From NCBI GenBank assembly GCA_015179025.1, contig WHUX01000048.1, positions 248,001 to 312,000 of the forward strand: a stretch of DNA of 64,000 bases, in the 5' to 3' direction. The position numbers were made by a program, and so were the translations under genes. Each line of letters begins with the position of its first letter. Positions within the stretch are counted from its first letter, which is position 1. The notes beneath the pieces are model-generated. The model was given only the letters and a program-made list of their open reading frames with translations. It was not told the DNA's origin and made no database searches. The stretch comes from Terfezia claveryi (lineage: Eukaryota; Ascomycota; Pezizomycetes; Pezizales; Pezizaceae). This document shows positions 56,873-64,000 of the stretch, piece by piece.

Positions 56873-56975
56873 TTCTTTTTAAAAAAACTCATTACTCATA
56901 TGCGGTCCCGTTAAGGGGACCATGATGAGCCACCCGGAAACCCGGGTGAATTCAGGAACAAGGCAAGTTATCCAA
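56873..56975 (-). mobile_element. LINE-B 3' tail copy
   Basis: A T/A-run tail and both hairpins (ggtccc...gggacc; ccaccc...gggtg), up to the ggcaagtta block. Confidence 0.75.
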
Positions 56976-58179
56976 GTTCTCTATAGCTCGCTACCACCAC
57001 AAGGGAGGGCCAGAAAGTAGGAATTTGATACTAACCTAATAACCGGATTCGAACATCTGCAGGGATGACGCCATGAAAATAGTGGAAAACATGATGAAAA
57101 AGGAACTAAAGGCCATTTTATTAAAATAAAACATTACTCGTATTCAAACTATTGCAGCTTATGACGACCAATAACCTAGAGATCCTCCAACCACGAGGTC
57201 AGCTCCCGAACGGAGAACCAAATCAAGCCGCCGTGTCGCCGTCACTGCTCTGCACTGCTCGAGCTCTTCGAACACTCCAAATCTTCCCCAAGCTCCCATT
57301 CCCTGATCAGGGAATGCGCTGCGTTGTGTGCAGCTCAAGAGAATTGGAAGTATTCAAATAAAAAATTTAAAAAAGAAATGGAGGCTTTCAAGAGTGATGG
57401 GAAGAGCTCAAGACTTGGATAAGTCAGTGACCGCAAACTCCGTGTACGAATTCACAGCACAGTATTGACATATCTTGCACAGCCAACCCAAACAACATAA
57501 CCTCGGTCAAACTAGTTCAGCTATGGGTACCCAGGGCCCCAATTGCGTACTAGGACTTCCCAGGCCTCTTCAAAATAACCTTGCTCCCTCTTGTTCCACG
57601 GGAAGCATGCCAGGGATACCAAAAACTCTATTAGCCTATTCTCCGTCCAGACTCCAGCGGCTCAATGTGGACTCAGGCCAGTGCGAGTCTGGCAACGGAT
57701 TCTCCCAATTCCGTCCCAACTGATGCCCGCATGATTTTTTTATTTTTATTTGTTATAAATAATTCTGCAAGGGAAACGCATCTCCGGGGAAAGCCCAATC
57801 GAATTTCCATCGGGGGGTCGGCTAGAAGGGGAGGGAAACGCAAAGCTTCCCGCCTAGGGCCTCCCACACCTACTCACACCACTCCAGATCCGACTCTATC
57901 TCTTCCGGTCTTTTCTCCGATATCCAAGCGCACTCTATTCTATGTCCTCCACTCTCCCGATCTCATACGTCCATGTCCTCTGCCGTCCCCGATCCGTGAC
58001 TATATACGTCAAGCCATCAATCGCCTGTTGCTCCATGTTATATGTTTCGGCTTCTGATGGATGCCGAAAGCTTGACGAATTCCGGCCAGTATCACTATAT
58101 CAGGCTGTGACATCCGTATTCCGATCCATGGTGCCACTCGTGTCTGCTATCTGCCCTCAAACCCAGAGTGACCCCTGAC

Positions 58180-58407
58180 CTACGTCAGGGTCTTCCTCTT
58201 CCCCCGCTGATCCTTGATCCATTCCTCCACCAATGATCTCGGAGGCCTGTTGATCATTTCTGCTGTCGCCTCAATCGCCGCCGGCCTGTCCACCGCCACT
58301 ACTCCTGTCCCGCTTTCCGGACTAGGGCAATTCCTAATAACTCCGCCTCCCGTGGCGTACCTTCCCAAAAAGAAGTCCGCCATCCTCGTCACAGCCACCT
58401 CTTCCAC
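58180..58407 (-). other. GC-rich frame, possible gene fragment
   Basis: 75 codons whose C-terminal third (MINRPPRSLVEEWIKDQ) looks protein-like, ending in a basic tail. No ATG-started full gene, domain or repeat match found. It abuts the LINE-B copy at 58560. Confidence 0.25.
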
Positions 58408-58559
58408 TCTGCTTCGGCCTGAATACCTCCCGGGTTACCACATCTCCACTAACGACTTTGTTCCACCTGAGTTGATCTACGTTCTTTACATCTGCTTGCG
58501 TGTTCTGCTTGCCGGTTGGCACTTGAATTGTCTGTTTATTTGCCCTACGGTATATACTC

Positions 58560-58675
58560 ATCGGACCTGGCAGATTAAATTGCCTGGTAATGAATCCACC
58601 CGGGTTTCCGGGTGGCTCATCATGTCCCCTTACTGGGACCGCATATGAATACTGAGTATTTTTTTAAATGGAAAA
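58560..58675 (+). mobile_element. LINE-B 3' tail copy
   Basis: A complete tail from ctggcagattaaattgcc through both hairpins to gagtatttttttaaa. Confidence 0.8.
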
Positions 58676-58689
58676 ATAACTGACGACTT

Positions 58690-59275
58690 TGGCTGTTTGG
58701 TTATCCACCTCAAATGTACCTCGTCCCCGATAGCCTCAGAACCGTCGTAGAATGCTCATGCGGGTTCCACACGGAGTGGAGACCACATTACTTTCCAGTG
58801 TCCAGGGTTCCAGCATATCAGAACAGCCCTACTAGGCGGAAGACAGAGCTGGGAGGAGCTAGATAAGACAGTTTGGAGCAAAGAGGGGGAGGAGCCATTT
58901 GCGGCATCGGAGGCCTTTTTTCAAGTTATTATATCACGAGCTCACTTAATTTCGGCCGAGTTCTATTATCAGTCGGTTTTTTGGGGAAGGTGCGGTCGGA
59001 TCATTCTTTCACGAGTTCCATTATCAGTTTCATTGTCAGTTTTTATTCCAGTTCTTTTGGGGGGGGTCCAATCAGGCCCTCGGGTCATCGGCTAGTTTGT
59101 TAATGACAGCATGGGACCCCTCCTCCACTACAAGTTATAACTTGTATTTAGCGCATACGGGTCTGGCAGATTAACTTGCCTCACCCCTGAATCCACCCAG
59201 TTCCGGGTGGCTCCTCATGGCCCCCTAACGGGGCCGCATAGGAGTACCAAGTATTTTTTTAAAAAAAAAAAAAAA
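58690..59275 (+). mobile_element. LINE-B 3' fragment with ORF end
   Basis: Encodes a Cys/His cluster (ECSCGFHTEW), then, after a one-base frameshift, FQCPGF, SWEELDKTVW and ASEAFF blocks that match the fragment at 52129-52404. The 3' UTR and two-hairpin tail (ggcccc...ggggcc form) end in T7 then A15. The 5' limit is approximate. Confidence 0.85.
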
Positions 59276-60512
59276 TCAGTATCGTTGTTGCAGAAGATGA
59301 AGAGGGGGCATGGTCGGCATATATATGTTAAATCATTCGAATTATCTATCAGATTTCTTAATAGCTGACTTACTTGAGCGGTCATATTCAAAAAAATGCT
59401 TAACATTACATTTCCTCCATACTACTCGCCTGGTACCTTGTCGTTCCGAATTCTTCCGCAGGGCCTGGGCCGGCCAGAAAACTTGCTGGCCTGGGCCTTG
59501 CGAGTTTAAATTTCTCACAGCTACCTCTCCATGCACCGAATACCCGCCTCGCGCACGCTACACACAGTGGTACCGGGGGCCTACGCTAGGAGCGTCAGGA
59601 TTTTGATGATCACTATCTGCCGTTTCGCCCTGCATCGCAGCTTGCTGAGTCGCTGAACCTGTTCCCATGCTGTGCTTGCCTTCGCCACCCAGTACTTGCG
59701 ATGTCGGCCCTGCTCGCCATGCCCTAAGTTATAACGCGAGGTTTCTTATATCGCGATATGTACACTAAAACTAGGAAATGTCTGAGCGTGGCCTAAAATT
59801 ACGAGTGATTGATGTCTGCCACTGTGTCCTTCCAGCCATGCCTTGTATCCCCACAATATCCCGCTTTTGCCTTGTATCCCCACAATATCCCGCTTTTGCC
59901 TTGTATCTCCACAATATCCCGCTTTTCTCTATATAGAACATCTCACCTTTCTGTAAATTAACATAAGGATTTTGAAAACGGAAGAGATGGAGAGCTTCTA
60001 CACTTTGAAGTGCAATCTTATAAGAAAAATAACAGGGACATTGGGAGTGTCATCTGGATTGGACTCTAGCTCCTGTACAGGGGCTGGTTCATAGATATTC
60101 ACGATGCATTGCTCCTCCCACTAGCCACTGGCCGGTGCCGGTGGGTTTGGCCTGCCCGGAAACATCCCGTCCGTATGTTACAGACATAGTCACAAGGCTA
60201 CATACACCTGAACAACGAATGTATAAGGATAATAATGGAGATAGATAGTGTATCGGGTGACAGGCAGCGTAATTGGTATTTCAATATGAGATAGTTTTAC
60301 TGCTACAGTTAATATTGGTTCTAGGTAATTCAAATACTACAAACAACTCAGATTGGGAACGAAGAGGTCCATGTATAGCAGCGGAGGGGTAATTCAGTAA
60401 TCAAATTCACAACGGTTCGAGTGCATCCTAACAGTGGGATGGGTTACAATAAACCCAGGCCCTTGCTTTGCGATTGCCATCTTCCTCACTCTGCTCCTTG
60501 CGTGTCAACTAC
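59276..60512. other. Intergenic with a 29-bp tandem repeat
   Basis: Three copies of ccttgtatccccacaatatc-type 29-bp units lie at 59841-59927. An imperfect GC hairpin of ggccgg/ccagaaaact/tgctggcc type is at about 59463-59503. Confidence 0.6.
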
Positions 60513-61277
60513 TTACCTATTCCGTGTCTCTTGGGCCTTTTTGTTGCGGCCTCGGTGTTTTCTAGCCACGCGTTGCCACCTCGTCGAAATCACTTCGCCA
60601 CTGATGAAGCCGCGAACGAGTTTAACATTGTGATCACCGACCCAGGACACGCTAACGCTCTGTGGATCATGGTCAGGCCGGTTTCGGATATGCCTGCTCA
60701 CCTCCCCACACACTGTGTTTGTGAAGCCGCATGCGTCACAGTGATAGCAGTTCCATATGGGTCTGACATGTGGATATCGGCAACTAGAGCTCGGAAGGAC
60801 TTGGGTGGATGAAGCTGGTTCTTGCAACAACACTGTGGTATCGCTTTGGGCCTCAATGGTATTGCTTGCCGCCTCAATGGTATTGCTTGCCGCCTCAGTG
60901 GTATTGCTTGCCGCCTCAATGGTATCAAGGGTGCTTTGGTCAACGGTCATAGCCCAGTCCTCACCGCTGAGGCCAAAGAGGCCGGGATAATCCTGCAAGA
61001 GCTCGGGAAACTCATCAAAGTAGGAGACGTCAGACGCGTTGATATCTGAGGGAACCCAAGAGTCGTTGGGTTGTGAATCGCTACCCCCGTCATATGACAT
61101 CTTAATTGCAGAAACAGCTGGAGTAAAGAATAATATAAAGTTGAAGCCTGGCTGGTAGAATGCAACTTCAGGGGTGGATGGTACTTGGGAATTAATCGAA
61201 TATGTACAAGACCCTTGCACGAGTGACTGGGGCATATATATTATGTCCGAATCACGGCCAAATTTGACCGACCTCAT
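60513..61277 (-). CDS. Small acidic zinc-finger protein, putative regulator
   Basis: The frame has 254 codons from an ATG at 61277, but the ATG at 61100 (MSYDGGSD) is a more natural start because the preceding 59 codons look like untranslated leader; 195 residues result. Residues 1-60 are acidic and aromatic, like an activation or interaction region. Residues 59-84 are a Thr-Ile-Glu-Ala-Ala-Ser-Asn repeat coded by a 21-bp minisatellite (60850-60925). Residues 121-144 form a C2H2-type finger (C-x2-C-x12-H-x6-H). The C-terminus is strongly basic (RKHRGRNKKAQ), suited to nuclear import or nucleic acid binding. The family is not recognised; the transcription-factor role is inference. Confidence 0.6.
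   Translation of the reverse strand: MRSVKFGRDSDIIYMPQSLVQGSCTYSINSQVPSTPEVAFYQPGFNFILFFTPAVSAIKMSYDGGSDSQPNDSWVPSDINASDVSYFDEFPELLQDYPGLFGLSGEDWAMTVDQSTLDTIEAASNTTEAASNTIEAASNTIEAQSDTTVLLQEPASSTQVLPSSSCRYPHVRPIWNCYHCDACGFTNTVCGEVSRHIRNRPDHDPQSVSVSWVGDHNVKLVRGFISGEVISTRWQRVARKHRGRNKKAQETRNR
60850..60925 (-). repeat. 21-bp coding minisatellite
   Basis: About 3.6 copies of gcctcaatggtattgcttgc-type units, in frame within the zinc-finger protein gene, one copy differing by a single transition. Confidence 0.85.
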
Positions 61278-61736
61278 AGGATTGCGGCTCGGCCATTTTT
61301 ATTTTACTTTTTTGAAGTCCATACGCTCTGGAGCCTAAAGCTATGAGATGGGCTCGTTCCCTCCTCTTGTGGCTAGGCCATGTTTTGCACGCTCATTTCA
61401 TGTGCAAGTACAGAATCAATAAACTCAGGAGGGATTTGCAGCAATTGCTGAGTGGGGGTCTGCTTAGATGACATGATAGAATACCAAGTTCAAAGTGGAT
61501 GTATGGAGAGTAATTTATCTTCGAACAATAAACACTTGTAGAGAGAATAGAACCTTGTGCACTTGGTTTGGTAGTGAATGCGTAAAGAAACTATGTGGTG
61601 GCTGTATACAACCAGTGTCGCGATATAAGAAACTGTATATATTGCTAAGCAGGAACTTAAGAAACTTTCTTATATCGAGGGTTTCATCCACCCCCCCCAA
61701 AAAATAAAAAATCATCCATCTTTTTTTTTTTTTTTA
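61278..61736. other. Intergenic; a further LINE-A tail remnant
   Basis: At about 61297-61345 a T-rich stretch is followed by gaagtccatacgctctgg and agctatgaga, a diverged LINE-A terminus on the minus strand. No gene recognised. Confidence 0.5.
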
Positions 61737-61781
61737 TTTTTTTTTTAAATACTTGTTACGTCCCAGTAAGGGACCCTCGCA
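61737..61781 (-). mobile_element. LINE-B tail remnant
   Basis: A T/A-run then tacttgttacgtcccagtaagggacc, with part of the hairpin deleted. Confidence 0.5.
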
Positions 61782-61874
61782 CCACGAATCGCACGAAAAT
61801 GTAATTCAAGCAGCTGGCCGTTATTTCTCACTTCCCAGCCGACGGCCCGCCATTTAGGGGGATGACTGGGCAAG

Positions 61875-64000
61875 TTTTTTTTTTTTTTTTTTTTGGAGTC
61901 TATACGTCTATGGAGCCTAAGGCTATGAGACGGACCCGTTCCCTCGCCTTAGAAGACTCGGTACACCCACGGGACAACGGGCTGCATAAACGCCCAGCCT
62001 CCCAAGCCAAAGAAAAGCAGAAAGCACCCCTACCCCCTCCGCCACGCCCACTAACCGGCCTCTCCCCCAATAAAAGACCTCCCCCGCCACGCCCGTCCCG
62101 GCCCTCCCCTTAAACATACAGAGCTTCCCCCACCACGCCCGTCCAGGCCCTCCAGGCCCTCCCCCCATACATGCAGCTTCCACCGCCGCGGCCTGCCTGC
62201 CACTCACCCTAGATCCAGGTTGGCAAAGAAGGACTCGGCCAGGTCTAAAATGACCTCCTTCCCGCCATCTTTCACTTTCTTTACCCACCTTTTCCTCTCA
62301 TCCACCTCCTCCCAGGTGCTCCACTTCCTGCCTATACCCTCACCCCGAGAGCAGGCCAAAGCAACGTGACTGCCTGTCTCCTTGTACCTTCCGCACCTCC
62401 GGCAGGTAGGGTCAACCGAATCATCTAAACGAGCCCGCCAGGACTGGAGGTTGCCCTTTCCTGTCCTGCAGTGCACGTAATTGATCCTTGCCCTTCTATT
62501 CCACCCTATCACTCTGCCTTTCCCCGATCCGGCCACCTGCCTTTCACCTTCCCTTCTCCGCTTCCATTCCTGTTTCAGCCCCCCTTCGGTAATTAAGGGA
62601 TGGTCAGGGTACTTTAGTTCCGCCCCTTCTTTTGCTAAGGAGTCAGCTAGCTCATTACCCTCAATGCCCACATGGGCTTTAACCCAGCCGAGTCTAACTG
62701 CTCCCTCGCCCCCTGCCCTCAGCCTCTGCGAGATCAGCTTCCCCACCTGCTTGAGGTCAGCTGTCCTGGCTTTACCTGATCTGCCCGCCCTCTGGATAGC
62801 CATCAGAGCGGCCTGGGAATCAGACAAAATTAGGAGCTTCCAGTCCCTGTTAGCCTCCTCCAAGGCCTTTTTTATCCCAACAACTTCACCGTCCCATACC
62901 GTGGCCATCTTTCCGATGCCTACTCGCCCCTTCACCCTTCCGCCCACCGAGCACCACCCCCCTCCTACTCGGCCCTATTCACTCTTGCTGCCATCCGTAT
63001 AGACAACTGCGGAATCCTCCTTTGCTGCTTCAATCTTCCTTTGCCACTCCTCTGGCTTCGACTCCCTAGTTAACCCGAAGTCTACTATAGGAATCTGGAC
63101 GAGCTCGACCTTGCCTCCAATGCTCAGTACCTCATTTCCTTCCTCCTTTAGCAGACCCGCCTTGCTTCGGATGGCTGACATAACAGAGGTGAACCCATCG
63201 GATAGGGGAAAAGGTTCCCCGAAGTAGTCCCATGCCCTCCCCACCTCAATGTTCCGCCTCCTAAACCCCTCCCCCAACCACAGGTCCCCCAGGGCCTTAG
63301 GATCCCGTATCATTTTACCTAGCAGTCTTGCCTAGGCTGCATCCAGGACCATTCTGGGTGACTCCACCCCTGCAATCTGGCTTACCAGCTCTCTGCGAGA
63401 GCCGTGAGTTGCATTTATACATTTTTTGAGGGCTTGGTACTGGAGTTTCTCAAACTCCTCTTCCCAGTCCCTCTGACCTCTCCAGCCCAGCTCCGCCCCC
63501 CAAAGCGCTAATGCCCTAACCATGCTAGTATAGGCCGCCCTCCAGCTCTTAGCACTCATCCCCCAATTAGAGTTGCCTAACCCCCCCAGTTGCTCTAATA
63601 GCCCCCTTGCCTTTGCTATGCGGCTCTTCCAATGTTCCTTGAAGGAAAGGCTCTCATCTATGATAAAGCCTACCCACTTGACCCATTTTACCTCCTTATT
63701 CTTCTTTCTCCTTTTCTTCCTCAACACTAGCTTTTCATGCTTCGAGTCTTCCAAGGGTAGGTGGCACTCCTCTGCCACTCTGTGGACTGCCTCGTCTACG
63801 CGTTGTAAAACGTCCTCTATATCCGTTTCTAGTGCTGTTGGTTCGTCCCAGATACAAACGTTTAAGTGGAGGTCATCAACGTATGATGGGAGTTCATTGT
63901 CCCAGGGGCTAGCTACTCTCCTAATCTCTATCTCCATCCTCTTGATAATTGGGGCCATCCATATCAAGAAGATCACCAGCGAAAGAGGAGAGCCCTGAGG
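61875..64000 (-). mobile_element. LINE-A retrotransposon, 3' part (continues beyond the window)
   Basis: A long non-LTR element reading leftwards: RT, RNase H, Cys/His finger, 3' UTR with C-rich plus strand, terminal block and a 20-base A tail (T run 61875-61894). The 5' part lies outside the window. Truncated relatives are at 15771, 27109, 40246 and about 61297. Confidence 0.92.
62204..64000 (-). pseudogene. LINE-A ORF2: reverse transcriptase, RNase H, zinc finger (two stops)
   Basis: Partial, open at the window edge with PQGSPLS, the RT motif before the catalytic box, which reads SYVDDLHL near 63870. The RT C-terminal region runs to a TAG at 63332-63334. In the same frame 63313-62975 leads into RNase H (VVYTDGSKS), a TAG at 62975-62977 interrupts, then the domain continues (E in DGEVVG, D in LSDSQAAL, D in NELADSLA), followed by a CCHC-type cluster (CRRCG...GSHVALAC) usual at the end of fungal RNase-H-bearing LINEs. 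Both stops are explicable as CAG-to-TAG. It nicks the target and copies its RNA in place; this copy is probably dead as a polyprotein. Confidence 0.9.

Larger units (their letters stand above)
55824..58180. other. Intergenic with LINE-B tail fragments
   Basis: Apart from the tails listed separately (56778, 56873) no gene is supported. The 130-codon frame 57665-58057 is Pro/Arg-rich without a motif. Confidence 0.35.

Noticed and set aside
62481..63002. 173-codon plus frame
   Set aside because: Antisense of the LINE-A RNase H region.
1..64000. CRISPR array, prokaryotic operon or phage
   Set aside because: No spacer-repeat pattern and no prokaryotic gene organisation; spliceosomal introns, an intron-bearing tRNA and LINEs indicate a eukaryote.

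Overview
The window looks like the repeat-rich nuclear DNA of a filamentous ascomycete. It has a chromodomain Ty3/Gypsy retrotransposon, a pogo/Fot1-type transposon, LINEs with RNase H, a DUF2470 membrane protein of a type known from fungi, short GT...CTAAC...AG introns, and widespread C-to-T/G-to-A decay of repeats. A truffle-like (Pezizomycete) genome would fit the very low gene density, but that is only a guess. No viral, bacterial or plasmid features are visible.

Layout. 0-2 kb: a long acidic protein with a C-terminal membrane anchor. 3.4-4.7 kb and 31.35-32.6 kb: two near-identical, oppositely oriented copies of a 1.26-kb non-autonomous TIR element. 5.7-6.1 kb and 28.0-28.3 kb: two paralogous 109-codon orphan genes with related upstream DNA. 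11.56-12.65 kb: a TATA-driven locus of tandem micro-exon/intron units that an ORF scan misses. 17.45-23.7 kb: a complete but inactive chromovirus with 553-bp LTRs and a 5-bp target duplication. 23.84-26.1 kb: a pogo-family element whose single reading frame carries nine nonsense codons and no evident frameshift. 27.1-27.7 kb and 61.9-64 kb: a truncated and a long copy of LINE family A. 37.4-38.2 kb: a DUF2470 protein gene. 45.2-45.8 kb: a coiled-coil ORF. 55.7 kb: an intron-containing tRNA-Lys(UUU). 60.5-61.3 kb: a small zinc-finger protein gene. About twenty 3'-end fragments of a second LINE family (B) are scattered throughout, many with 7-17-bp target site duplications.

Most of the DNA is transposon or unrecognised AT-rich intergenic sequence. 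The two LINE families appear to drive expansion: most copies are extremely 5'-truncated. The consistent way the elements are disabled (nonsense codons explained by one transition, LTR and TIR-element copies differing almost only by transitions, a catalytic YLDD changed to YLDN) suggests a RIP-like or methylation-deamination genome defence. The few host genes have no obvious functional link to one another.

Limits: all alignments were made by eye, no database search was possible, and splice sites are predictions.
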